This document shows, one piece after another, positions 9,615 to 19,318 of a DNA stretch of 34,015 nucleotides; position 1 is the first letter of the stretch; every line of letters begins with the position of its first letter. The DNA comes from an uncultured Chitinophagales bacterium (GTDB lineage: Bacteria > Bacteroidota > Bacteroidia > Chitinophagales > UBA2359), in contig CALBCY010000028.1 in assembly GCA_937927195.1 (NCBI GenBank), forward strand, positions 1 to 34,015, read 5' to 3'. A program made the position numbers and the translations under genes. Under the pieces are notes generated by a model. That model saw only the letters and a program-made list of their open reading frames with translations, was not told the DNA's origin and did no database searches.

Positions 9615-12600
9615 ATGAGATTGCCCTTTAATTTAAAATTCGTATTTATAAGCTTAACCATATTGGTAATGGGCTTTTTATACCCAAATTTGTTTGGACA
9701 AAATCTTGTTATCAATGAAGTAATGTCCAAAAACAATTCAACCATTCAAGATATCGATGGGGAATTTCCAGATTGGATAGAAATTTATAATGGCTCCAAT
9801 CAAACCATTAATCTTGGCGGATACAGCCTTTCAGATAATATTGATGAATTGAGTAAATGGATCTTCCCATCTATTAATCTGGAACCAGATTCTTTTTTAT
9901 TGGTTTTTGCCTCTGGTAAAAATTATTTTGGACAAGAACTTCATTCCAATTTTGCAATTAGCGCGATGGGAGAATCTGTTTTCCTTGCGAATGCAAGTAT
10001 GACCTTGATCGATTTCATAGGTGAAGTTCCCTTGGTGGGAGATCAATCTTATGGAAGAATTGTAGATGGAGGAAATCAATGGACTGCATTTGTAAATTCA
10101 AGCCCTGGCATTTCCAACTCTTTTGGACTATATGAGCAGGTTGCTCCAGGAATAGTAGTCAATGAATATGTATCTCTCAACTCTCAAGGAATTACAGACA
10201 TTGATGGAGAACATTCAGATTGGATTGAACTTTTCAATTTAACAGATCAAAACATCAATCTTGAAAATTATAATTTATCTGATGATCCAGATTCATTAAA
10301 TAAATGGACTTTCCCAAGTGTAGAAATACCAGCAAATGGATTTTTATTAATTTTTGCCTCTGGCAAAAATTATTCTATTGATGAAAGCGGCAATGAAATC
10401 CATACCAATTTCAACCTCGAACTTGAAGGAGAACCAATCATCCTTTCCAATAACAACATGACTGTTTTGGATTATGCCCCAGAACAAGCCTTGCTTGCAG
10501 ACCAATCATTTGGACGAATTCCAGATGGAGCAGAATTTTGGGTAACCTTTGTTGACGGAACTGCAAACCAAAGCAACCAAAGCGGACAGGTATTTGCACC
10601 TAACAACTCTTTAGTAATAAATGAAATAATGACCAGCAACACTTCAACCATTGAAGATGTTGATGGTGAATACAGCGATTGGATAGAGTTTTATAATCCA
10701 TCACAAAACAGTATCAATCTTTTTGGTTATTCGATAACCGATGACCCTAACATAACTGATAAATGGATCTTCCCGAATGTTACAATAGAACCCAACGAAC
10801 TGTTGTTGATTTTTGCCTCAGGCAAGAACTATAAAAGTGGTGAGCTGCATACAAATTTCAAATTATCGTCTGGCTCTGAAGATTTAATTCTCTACAATGC
10901 TCAGAATGAAGTAGAAGATTTCCTTTTCGGACATCAACTAATATCAGATCAGTCTTTTGGTCGAATTGAAAATGGATCCAATGATTGGGTTGAATTTTAT
11001 TCTAGTACGCCAGATGATGACAATGCTAATGGCAACTCTAAACATACCTTAGAATTTTCTCATCAAGCTGGGCAATATCCCGTTTCTTTTGATCTTGCGA
11101 TAAATGCTGATTCTGAAAACGTTCAAATATTTTATTCTACCAATGGAAATGAACCAACGCCAGAAGACAACTTATATGTAAATCCTATTTCAATAGAACC
11201 AATAGAAAATGAGCCAAATTATTTTTGCTCAAATTTCTCAACCACTCAGGAGCCTTATGAAATAGAAGAAAATGTATACAAAATAAATGTCGTCAGAGCA
11301 AGAGCATTCATCAATGGTTTACCTGCTAGTAAAGTATATTCAAAGTCTTATATGATACATCCTGACTTTGATCGATATACCCTTCCAATGATTTCTATTG
11401 TTTCAACTGAAGAGAATCTTTTCAGCGATGACAAAGGAATTTATGTAACGGGAGAAAACTTTGACGGAGACGGAGAGCACACCATGAATTGTTTTCAAAG
11501 AGGGGCCGATTGGGAAAGACCAGCTCACTTTGAATTCTTTATAGACGATGAATTGATTTCGCAGGATGGTGGCTTGAGAGTTCATGGAGGAGGAAGTCGC
11601 CGAAACAGACAAAAATCGTTTAGACTGTATGCCCGAAATCAATACGACAGCTCAGATTATTTTGAACATCAGTTTTTTGAAAGCAAAAATATAAACAAAT
11701 TCAAGAGATTGGTTTTAAGAGCACAAGACGGTTCTAACTCTTCTTATATGTCAGATGAAGTGATGAGTTACTTAATGACTGAGCATTTGGATGAGGTAAT
11801 GGCAACCCGTCCAGTGGTCGCTTTCGTCAATGGTGAGTTTTGGGGCGTTTACAATTTACGTGAAAGAGTTGACAAGTATTATTTAGCTGAAAATTTCAAT
11901 GCCAACAAAGATAGCTTGGACCTTCTCAATGCCAATCCTTTTGAAGCTGGTTGTTGTGTAGAGGGTGATTCAGATGAATACATTGAACTTTTAGAGTATA
12001 TTGAAAATGTTGATCCCAATGACCCTTCGTTTTATTCATACATTGACAGCCAAATCGACATTGATCAATACCTAACCTACTTGATTACTCAATTATGGGC
12101 TGGCAATTATGACTGGCCAAAAAACAATCAAAAATATTGGAAAGATTCAGAGGCAGGTTCCAAATGGCACTGGATTTTGTTTGACCTTGATTTTGGTCTG
12201 CGATTCACAGATCGTCCTTCTATTATCAATTTCATGAACAACCTTACCAATAACACTGCTTATGTTTCAACACTGCCAGGTAAATTAATTTTAGAAAACG
12301 AACAAATCACTGAGCGCTTTCTGCAACTTTGGGAATATCATTTGAATTCTACTTTCGAAGCTGAAAACTTTGCTTGTAAAGTTATTTCCTACCAAGAAAT
12401 GATGGCGCCTCATATGCAAGAATCTTTTAGCCGATTCAATTTGATCATTGATGAAGAACATTGGAATGAAAATGTTTTTGAGATGTACAATCAGTTTGCA
12501 GCTTTTCGTTCTTGTGAAATAATTGCTCAACTCAATGAAGTCTTTGATGCTGGTTTTGAAATACCAGAATGTGTTTCTTTCACACCAGATGAAACGCCGT

Positions 12601-15446
12601 GCATAATGGATGACTCACCTGGAGAAATCAATCAATATCCATTGGAAGGTCTTTATACGGTTGGTACATCCAATTCAGATTTTCAATCTTTAGAGGAAGT
12701 ATTCGACAGTTTAAATTCTCTTGGTGTCAATGGAACCGTTACCTTCTACATTGAATCAGGAATCTATTCTGGAACCTTCCCTGAAAACTCGATCACTCAG
12801 GTTGAAGGAGCCTATTGTGAATATCCTGTGATTTTCACAGCATTAAATGAAGGAGAAGAAGTTGTTTTTAATTACAATGATGAAATCAATATTCGCAATA
12901 CCAATTCAATCATTTTTGATGGAATTACTTTTGGCAGCACCTGTAATATTGAAAATACTGATTGTTTAATTTTTCAAAATTGTAATTTTCAAGAGAATGT
13001 AAATGTAGATGCTTGTCAAAACTTACGTTTTTCAAATAATACTTTTACCGATCAATCAACTTTTTTCCAAATTTCGACTGACATCGACATTTCAAACAAC
13101 AGCTTTAACAATGCTAATATAGTTTTTAGCTCAACAAATGCCAATGGCGATTCTCTTGACATCAACACGAACATTTCATCTAATGAATTTCAGGCAGATT
13201 TAAACCTTGATCCTGTTCAAGCAAATGCAATTCTAATCAACTTTCCTCCTGTTTCGAATAATAATTTTTTAATAGAGAAAAACAAAATCAGTGGTTATTA
13301 TCAAACCGGACTATTCTTTAACGGAGAAGACAAAGAAAGTGAGACTGGTGAAATTTTAATTACAAACAACCTTATCGGGAGTCAAACAAATGGCATCCAT
13401 TTCTACAAAGCTAATTTGACTACAACTGAAATTTTCAGCAATAACATTCTCATTAAAAAATTCGATGAAAACATTAATGGTTCAGGGGTAGGTCTTAAAA
13501 TGGAACAAAACATTATTAATACTTTCTCTTTTAGAAACAATTGCATTTCGAATGAGCAAACAGGCTTGATCAAAAATTATTTAAACAACATTCTTTCAAA
13601 CCATCAATCGGATTTCAACAATTATTTTAATGACAACAATCCATTGGTTAGTTTTAATGGTTCAATAAGTGAAAGCTTGGTTGATTGGCAAGAAACCAAT
13701 TTGTTCGATTTACATTCTCATTCATTTAACCCAGAATTCCTCAGCGATACGGAATTGGTTGCAAACAATACAAATTTGTTTACACGAGGAGACTCGCAAC
13801 AAATTGGAACAAACGATTTTCATGACGTTAACAGAACAGAACCTGTTTCCATTGGTGCTCACGAAAACAACAACTTGTTAGACATCGGCTTGGTAAAACT
13901 GGTCAGCCCTGAAGTACCTGGTCCATCTGGCAATCACGTAATTTCTATAGAGGCATTTAATTATGGAGCTTTTGAAGTAGACGGACTAACTTGTAGTTGG
14001 TCAATCAATGAAGAGTTTCAAAATTCTTTTGCCCTAAACTTCTTAAACATAGAACCCGGTCAAAACATAGGACTAGATTTAGCTTATTACAATTTTATTG
14101 AAGGTGAAGAATACTTCCTTAAATTTTGGATCGACAGCCCTAATGGCGAGATTGATCAAAATACATTTAATGATACTCTAAGCGTTTTCTTTATTCCTGG
14201 AGACGAAAGCTCCTGTATCGCAGAAATAGAAAACATTGTTCTCAACTCTACGGTAATTACTTGTATTGATGGAAGCACTCATTTCACCGTAGAATCTTAT
14301 GAATCAACAGACAATGATTATTACAGCAATACATTCGCTCTCTTAAACGGGAATACTATTGTTGCAATTAGCCATCTTGGAGATTTTAAAAACATCCCAT
14401 ATCAATTCAATTATTGTGTTGTAGGAATTTCGTATTTAGAATATGCTGGATTGGACTATAGCAGCTTTGACATCAATTCAATTACAAACACTCAAGGTTT
14501 GACCGCCTCTGAAGGTGCTTGTATTTATGTAAGTGAATGTGTTCCTGTCGTAGTTAATCTTGTTTTGGCTGAGCCAGAAATTTTATCGATAGAGACCCAT
14601 TGCTTGAGCCCAGATTTGTTTGAAGTCATCATTCATTTTACAACCATCAATACCAATATGGATTTTGAAGGTTCTGCCATTCAATTTGCAGAAAGTTTTG
14701 AAATTATCAATAATGATTTATTCATTACTCTTCCTATTTCTGAAAATTTTTATGACTTGGATATTCTAAGTGATGAAAACGGTTCTTGTGGTATAGATCA
14801 GATTTTGATTGACATTCCAGTCTGTGCTGTTGACAACGATGCAGGCATTGTAGAGATGATTAATCCAAATGAAGAAATTCTCGCTGTTGGAAATTACGAT
14901 CTTGATGTTGCAATCAAGAACTATGGCAATGGCCAATTGGAGGAAGTTTCAATTTACATGGAAATCAACAACAATCTTTATCCAGAGCAGATTTATCAAG
15001 CTTCGATTCCTTTGCTTAAAAATGAAATTGATACCATTAGTGTTGGCAGTTTAAGTGTTGAAGAGGATCAAGAATATCTAATCAAAATATGGACAGTCAA
15101 TCCAAACGGATCTGTCGATGAATACATTCAAAATGATACGCTCGTTCATGTAATAAAAGGAGTTGAAGATGTAGGTTTTGAATCAATTGACATAAAAATG
15201 GATTTGGAAGTATTTCCAAATCCCGCCAAAGATTTGACGCTCATTAAATTCGATCTTTTATCAACAACAAAATATACGATTGCACTATTCAACCCAAATG
15301 GAAAGTTATTTTACCAGAAAAAAGAAGAAGGCAAAATTGGTAAAAACACTTTTGAATTAGATGTTAGAAATATTCCATCAGGATTGTATTTAATTAAAGT
15401 AAAAATTGACGATCAAGTGCTCAGCAGCAAATTAATTGTGGATTAA
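9615..15446 (+). CDS. T9SS-exported protein: three lamin-tail domains, CotH kinase-like domain, beta-helix-like region
   Basis: This 1943-residue exported protein has a signal peptide (about 1-29, ending FGQ). Three lamin-tail (LTD) repeats follow at about 30-145, 178-315 and 333-470, each with INE-V/I-M/S, DWIE and FASGKNY. A chitobiase-C-terminal-like segment is at about 479-580 (FYSTNGNEPTPED). A CotH kinase-like domain runs from about 590 to 985, with LRVHGGGSRRNRQKSFRLYA and the acidic D857-L-D859 in HWILFDLDFG. A polar, Asn-rich, beta-helix-like region spans about 1008-1416. Two CARDB-like segments are at about 1421-1530 and 1740-1845, and a type A T9SS tail at about 1853-1943 (VFPNPAKD, IPSGLYLIK). 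Known: CotH in Bacillus is a spore-coat protein kinase. Inferred: a surface-anchored or released kinase-like protein with adhesive modules. Substrate and activity are unknown. Confidence 0.92.
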   Translation: MRLPFNLKFVFISLTILVMGFLYPNLFGQNLVINEVMSKNNSTIQDIDGEFPDWIEIYNGSNQTINLGGYSLSDNIDELSKWIFPSINLEPDSFLLVFASGKNYFGQELHSNFAISAMGESVFLANASMTLIDFIGEVPLVGDQSYGRIVDGGNQWTAFVNSSPGISNSFGLYEQVAPGIVVNEYVSLNSQGITDIDGEHSDWIELFNLTDQNINLENYNLSDDPDSLNKWTFPSVEIPANGFLLIFASGKNYSIDESGNEIHTNFNLELEGEPIILSNNNMTVLDYAPEQALLADQSFGRIPDGAEFWVTFVDGTANQSNQSGQVFAPNNSLVINEIMTSNTSTIEDVDGEYSDWIEFYNPSQNSINLFGYSITDDPNITDKWIFPNVTIEPNELLLIFASGKNYKSGELHTNFKLSSGSEDLILYNAQNEVEDFLFGHQLISDQSFGRIENGSNDWVEFYSSTPDDDNANGNSKHTLEFSHQAGQYPVSFDLAINADSENVQIFYSTNGNEPTPEDNLYVNPISIEPIENEPNYFCSNFSTTQEPYEIEENVYKINVVRARAFINGLPASKVYSKSYMIHPDFDRYTLPMISIVSTEENLFSDDKGIYVTGENFDGDGEHTMNCFQRGADWERPAHFEFFIDDELISQDGGLRVHGGGSRRNRQKSFRLYARNQYDSSDYFEHQFFESKNINKFKRLVLRAQDGSNSSYMSDEVMSYLMTEHLDEVMATRPVVAFVNGEFWGVYNLRERVDKYYLAENFNANKDSLDLLNANPFEAGCCVEGDSDEYIELLEYIENVDPNDPSFYSYIDSQIDIDQYLTYLITQLWAGNYDWPKNNQKYWKDSEAGSKWHWILFDLDFGLRFTDRPSIINFMNNLTNNTAYVSTLPGKLILENEQITERFLQLWEYHLNSTFEAENFACKVISYQEMMAPHMQESFSRFNLIIDEEHWNENVFEMYNQFAAFRSCEIIAQLNEVFDAGFEIPECVSFTPDETPCIMDDSPGEINQYPLEGLYTVGTSNSDFQSLEEVFDSLNSLGVNGTVTFYIESGIYSGTFPENSITQVEGAYCEYPVIFTALNEGEEVVFNYNDEINIRNTNSIIFDGITFGSTCNIENTDCLIFQNCNFQENVNVDACQNLRFSNNTFTDQSTFFQISTDIDISNNSFNNANIVFSSTNANGDSLDINTNISSNEFQADLNLDPVQANAILINFPPVSNNNFLIEKNKISGYYQTGLFFNGEDKESETGEILITNNLIGSQTNGIHFYKANLTTTEIFSNNILIKKFDENINGSGVGLKMEQNIINTFSFRNNCISNEQTGLIKNYLNNILSNHQSDFNNYFNDNNPLVSFNGSISESLVDWQETNLFDLHSHSFNPEFLSDTELVANNTNLFTRGDSQQIGTNDFHDVNRTEPVSIGAHENNNLLDIGLVKLVSPEVPGPSGNHVISIEAFNYGAFEVDGLTCSWSINEEFQNSFALNFLNIEPGQNIGLDLAYYNFIEGEEYFLKFWIDSPNGEIDQNTFNDTLSVFFIPGDESSCIAEIENIVLNSTVITCIDGSTHFTVESYESTDNDYYSNTFALLNGNTIVAISHLGDFKNIPYQFNYCVVGISYLEYAGLDYSSFDINSITNTQGLTASEGACIYVSECVPVVVNLVLAEPEILSIETHCLSPDLFEVIIHFTTINTNMDFEGSAIQFAESFEIINNDLFITLPISENFYDLDILSDENGSCGIDQILIDIPVCAVDNDAGIVEMINPNEEILAVGNYDLDVAIKNYGNGQLEEVSIYMEINNNLYPEQIYQASIPLLKNEIDTISVGSLSVEEDQEYLIKIWTVNPNGSVDEYIQNDTLVHVIKGVEDVGFESIDIKMDLEVFPNPAKDLTLIKFDLLSTTKYTIALFNPNGKLFYQKKEEGKIGKNTFELDVRNIPSGLYLIKVKIDDQVLSSKLIVD

Positions 15447-15502
15447 TCTTTGGCAAAGCCTAAAACATTCGCACCTATTATTTTCTCTTTTTGAAACTCA
15501 TT

Positions 15503-16444
15503 TCAATAAAATAAATAAGGGTTCATTGACAAGTACCAAAAGAATTTTGCCTTTCTCAATCTTTGGTCTTCACCATACAAATACTGATTACCATTTTCAT
15601 CTATCATCGGATAGTGAGGATTTTCTGCTGTATTCCATTTGTTTGGAATAAATGGCATATCATGAATAAATTTATTCTGTACAAAGTGTCGTATTTGTTC
15701 TGCATCGATTCCAGCGAAAGCTCTGATCGTTTGTTTATATCGAAAGGCCCTTTCAACCTGAAGTCCTAGAATACCATGGGAATAAGCTCCGTATTTGGAG
15801 TTGCTAATGTCAAAGTATCCAAAGCGAGCAGGATAATCGGTTTTTCTCACTCTAATTGCCTTGGGTGATTTGGGGTCGCCAGTCCACATAATGTTGCTCA
15901 ATGCAAACTGATAATCTTCATATCTGTATTGAAGCAAAATTGCTCCAGTTCTGTATCGATCCTTTCCTTGGCCCACGAAAGCATCATTTTCGGATAAAAT
16001 GCTGATGTTTTTAAAATGAAGACCGAGCAATCCAGTTTGTTGACTGGTTCCAATTTGATCGAAATACCATTTATAAGCAATACCCAAAGCATAAGGTCGG
16101 TACAGTTGATTTGAGACTAGAGAAATATGGATGTTTTCTGTAGACACTGGTTTACCAACCGCTCCAAGTATTCCAATTCCTAAATGGCCTTCCACTCCCC
16201 TCTTTTTGGGTCCTAAATTATTGAACGAATAAAGTATGCTCCCCAAAGTATTGAATTGAATATGATCTTTCATTAAATAAGCACCAGCAGTAAAACCGAG
16301 CCTATTAATTTTTGATCCTCCATAGAGCACAAGACCTATTTTACCCCCAGAATCCCAATTTTTATTTTCTTGAGCCTCAAGACTCATAAAAATCAAGAAC
16401 AGAAACAAAACCAGTGGATTTCTGTAATTCAATTTAACAAGCAT
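15503..16444 (-). CDS. Exported beta-rich protein of the family labelled 'polymorphic toxin type 23'
   Basis: The protein has 313 residues from the ATG at 16444. A GTG at 16468 would add eight residues, but the ATG gives a cleaner signal peptide (basic LVKLNYRN, hydrophobic core, cut near LEAQ). The mature part alternates aromatic and polar residues like an outer-membrane beta-barrel. It contains motifs I associate with Bacteroidota proteins annotated as type 23 polymorphic toxins: KWYFDQIGTSQQTG, GQGKDRYRTG and EQIRHFVQNKFIHDM. Known: that annotation rests on computational toxin prediction. Inferred: here the whole protein looks like a membrane barrel, not a toxin tip, and no immunity gene or secretion-fused N-terminus is adjacent. 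It is convergent with the CotH gene that ends at 15446. The family assignment is from memory. Confidence 0.75.
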   Translation of the reverse strand: MLVKLNYRNPLVLFLFLIFMSLEAQENKNWDSGGKIGLVLYGGSKINRLGFTAGAYLMKDHIQFNTLGSILYSFNNLGPKKRGVEGHLGIGILGAVGKPVSTENIHISLVSNQLYRPYALGIAYKWYFDQIGTSQQTGLLGLHFKNISILSENDAFVGQGKDRYRTGAILLQYRYEDYQFALSNIMWTGDPKSPKAIRVRKTDYPARFGYFDISNSKYGAYSHGILGLQVERAFRYKQTIRAFAGIDAEQIRHFVQNKFIHDMPFIPNKWNTAENPHYPMIDENGNQYLYGEDQRLRKAKFFWYLSMNPYLFY

Positions 16445-16632
16445 TTTATTATAAAGTATTATCTTCACTAATTAGCATCCATTAAATTTTAGGATACAAA
16501 AAAATTCTGAGATAGTGGTCCATCGGATTTTAATCCAATATTTCTACGTATTTCTTCAAAATACTGGGAATGAATTCTTCCGATACCTTAAATCAATCAT
16601 TAAATATTAATCTAACCAAATAAAACTGTCTT

Positions 16633-18408
16633 ATGAAACAAAAGTTTACACTTTTAATCTTTTCATTTTTAATTGCCGCTTCATTGACACTAAGCTCGCA
16701 AGTTACAATAGGTCCAGAAAATTTGCCAATGATTAATTCAGCAAATGTTGGGACTTCTGTCAATAATCCTTCATTAGATCTTGGATCAACAGGAGAACAA
16801 AGTTATGACTTTTCAAACTTGAATGGACAGAACGATACCTCATTGATTCTGTTTCAACCCATTTCAGAGCTTGTTACAAATGCAGTTGACCCAATTAGTC
16901 AATATCCTGATGCTACTTTTGGTTGGGCGGCACCTCTTGGTTCATTGCTTGGTATATCAACCGAAGAACTATTGCCATCTGAATTGAATATCAACGATCC
17001 AACCGCCTATTACAGTACAGGTGAAGATGGAGCCGTTTATATTGAAGGGCTTACTATTAGACTAGATATATTGGGAGCCATCGAATTCGGTCATCTTTAT
17101 TTCAACCTTGACAACCCATATCGTTTTTGGAATCCAGCTTCCTATGAAGACGAATCTTTTTCCGAATCATACTTTGATTTACAATTACCTGCATCGTCCC
17201 TTCCTTTGGGTTTAGATACTTTCTGCTTTGAGGCTCCAGCACCATTTCCTCCAGAACTTTGTCTTTCTAGTATTAACTTGGGAATAAATCTTGCAACAAC
17301 TCAAAATGTCGATGCTTATGGTTCAATGGAACTTCCAGGTGAGACTTACAATGTTTTGCGCTACAATGAACAAACTGTAGTCAACCTAAAGCTGGTCCCT
17401 TGGATGGTAGAACCAGATCCTGATGCAGAACCTTTTGAAATTGATTTAGAAACAGTACCGGACGAATTATGGGAATCCTTAGAGGAAGCCATTTTTCTTG
17501 ATCTATCGACTTTGTTTTTAGACACTACGTTTAATAGACAAATACACAGATTTTATAGCGATGAAAAAACATTTCCAGTTGCAACCATTGATTCGGATCA
17601 AGGAATTTTGCAGTCTATCAATTACCTTGTTCCTCCACCTCTATTGGAAAGTAGTTTTAACTATAATAATTTAGTCAGTAATTTTAATTGCAAAAGCTAT
17701 ACCTTCTTTGATCAAAGCGAGGGAGTTGCCTCGGCTTATTCATGGGACTTTGGAGACGGCCAATCTAGCGATGAAGCAAACCCAACCCATGTATATGATG
17801 AAAACGGAACGTATACCGTTACTTTTTTGGTGACAGATAATTTCGGATCGGCGTCTTCTTCAAGTCAGAGCATCACCGTAGATTGTATTCCATTAACTGC
17901 AGAATTTGATTTGATACACGATGATCCATTTTCAACTGAAATTGTTTTAATCAATAAAACTGAAGGGACTTACACCAGTCACATTTGGTATTTAGGAGAC
18001 GGTGGAGTTGTAGTAAACCAAGACTCTTTTGCTTATGAATATGAAAGTGTTGGATCTTATGAAATATCCTTAGTCGTTGACAATTTCAATGTAGAAAGTG
18101 ATACACTAAACAAAACGGTCAACATTTTTGTAACTGGTTTGGAGGACCCATCATTGTCAAATTATGACTTGTACCCAAATCCAGTGCAAGATCAATTGAA
18201 CATTGTTTTGGAAGCAGGATTGGAAGAAAATGCCAAACTTCAGCTATTGGATTTGAGTGGTAAAATAGTTGCTATTCAAGACCTTGCTGCGGGTAGTCAG
18301 AAAGTTCAACTGGATGTAAATGAAATGGCTGCTGGGATGTATTTGCTTAAAATTGAAAGCGCCAACAAACAACTTTTGCTGAGTGATAAAATCATCATAG
18401 AGCAATAA
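16633..18408 (+). CDS. PKD-domain T9SS-exported protein
   Basis: The 591-residue protein has a signal peptide (1-22, SSQ). Residues about 23-340 are beta-rich with no family I recognise, and contain paired Cys in FCFEAPAPFPPELCLSS. A PKD domain follows at about 350-417, with the hallmark YSWDFGDG at 369-376 and NPTHVYDENGTYTV. A second, weaker PKD-like domain at about 420-498 has HIWYLGDGG. The type A T9SS tail is at about 508-591 (LYPNPVQDQLN, MAAGMYLLK). Known: PKD domains are Ig-like spacers in surface proteins. The N-terminal half presumably carries the function, but nothing in it identifies an enzyme. A GC-rich terminator lies about 50 bases after the stop. Confidence 0.88.
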   Translation: MKQKFTLLIFSFLIAASLTLSSQVTIGPENLPMINSANVGTSVNNPSLDLGSTGEQSYDFSNLNGQNDTSLILFQPISELVTNAVDPISQYPDATFGWAAPLGSLLGISTEELLPSELNINDPTAYYSTGEDGAVYIEGLTIRLDILGAIEFGHLYFNLDNPYRFWNPASYEDESFSESYFDLQLPASSLPLGLDTFCFEAPAPFPPELCLSSINLGINLATTQNVDAYGSMELPGETYNVLRYNEQTVVNLKLVPWMVEPDPDAEPFEIDLETVPDELWESLEEAIFLDLSTLFLDTTFNRQIHRFYSDEKTFPVATIDSDQGILQSINYLVPPPLLESSFNYNNLVSNFNCKSYTFFDQSEGVASAYSWDFGDGQSSDEANPTHVYDENGTYTVTFLVTDNFGSASSSSQSITVDCIPLTAEFDLIHDDPFSTEIVLINKTEGTYTSHIWYLGDGGVVVNQDSFAYEYESVGSYEISLVVDNFNVESDTLNKTVNIFVTGLEDPSLSNYDLYPNPVQDQLNIVLEAGLEENAKLQLLDLSGKIVAIQDLAAGSQKVQLDVNEMAAGMYLLKIESANKQLLLSDKIIIEQ

Positions 18409-18460
18409 ATTCCAGACAATAAATACAAGATCTACATTATACAAAGTAGACCTATCTGTT

Positions 18461-18502
18461 ATCCCCCACCTGCGGCCTTTGGCCGCAGGTGGGGGATTTT
18501 TT
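18461..18502 (+). terminator. Very strong GC-rich terminator
   Basis: A perfect 17-bp inverted repeat (18461-18477 with 18481-18497, loop TTT), almost entirely G+C in its core, is followed by a T run. It lies 53 bases after the PKD protein's stop codon. Confidence 0.92.
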
Positions 18503-18651
18503 ATACATTTCATCCCACTAGCTCAAAACCCATAAATATCTAATACCTAATCAATAGAATTTCAAAACATTTAAATATAAAACTTAATTTTACTGCTTTC
18601 GTATAAGCTAGTACCTCCCCGCCCTTCAACGCCAATTTCAATATCTATTCA

Positions 18652-19299
18652 ATGAAATTTTTCACAATCCGTGGTCTTTGCCTCAGTATGACATTGCTGT
18701 TTTTTGGCAGTTCTACACTACAAGCGCAATGCCAAAATCCTATACAAGTTTTGCAAACAGATTTTATTTGTAATGACGATGGCGATTTCTATGGAATTGA
18801 ATTCATGTTGAATCGTCAGGATGTAATTGTTGTAAATGAAGCGTATGAAATGCTTCAAAAGGTTAGTGGTGAAATTGCATTTTATGGAATCTCTTATAAA
18901 GAGGAATTAATCGTAGCCTTAGAAACAGAAGATGGTTGTTCTCTGATTAAAACTTTCCAAAATCCAAATTGTAGAACAAGTTTTGATCGACCAAATTCGG
19001 TTTACAATAGCAACAATAGCAATCGGAAACGCATACTAACTCCAACTGCTTTTACACCAAACAATGATGGCGTGAATGATTTCTTTAAATATGCAGGGGA
19101 CAACATTATTTCATTGAACATAAAAGTTGTGAATAGATGGGGAGAACTGGTTTTTCAGAGCAATCAAATCCAAGCCGCTTGGGATGGCTACTGGAATGGA
19201 CGGCATCAACCTGCTGGAGTTTACCCGTATTTTATTGAAGTAGTATTTGAAGATGGGAGTAGCGCCCAGAAACAAAGCCAGGTTACTTTGATCAGATAG
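18652..19299 (+). CDS. Small exported protein with type B (gliding-motility-type) T9SS sorting domain
   Basis: The protein has 215 residues. A signal peptide (1-25, LQAQ) is followed by about 100 residues of unrecognised sequence with Cys at CQNP, FICNDDGD and DGCSL. A CHU_C-type sorting domain occupies about 128-215, shown by TPTAFTPNNDGVNDFFK, NRWGELVF, AWDGYWNG and PAGVYPYFIEV. Known: type B tails direct T9SS export of proteins such as SprB, often helped by PorP/SprF-type partners, and usually sit on very large adhesins. The short cargo here is unusual. No PorP/SprF gene is adjacent. The sorting-domain call is secure; the function of the N-terminal part is unknown. Confidence 0.88.
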   Translation: MKFFTIRGLCLSMTLLFFGSSTLQAQCQNPIQVLQTDFICNDDGDFYGIEFMLNRQDVIVVNEAYEMLQKVSGEIAFYGISYKEELIVALETEDGCSLIKTFQNPNCRTSFDRPNSVYNSNNSNRKRILTPTAFTPNNDGVNDFFKYAGDNIISLNIKVVNRWGELVFQSNQIQAAWDGYWNGRHQPAGVYPYFIEVVFEDGSSAQKQSQVTLIR

Positions 19300-19318
19300 C
19301 GACTCAGTTATCAAATGA

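Noticed and set aside
15447..15502. CTTTGGCAAAG palindrome between convergent genes as a terminator
   Set aside because: The stem is only five bp and no T run follows, so it is too weak to call.
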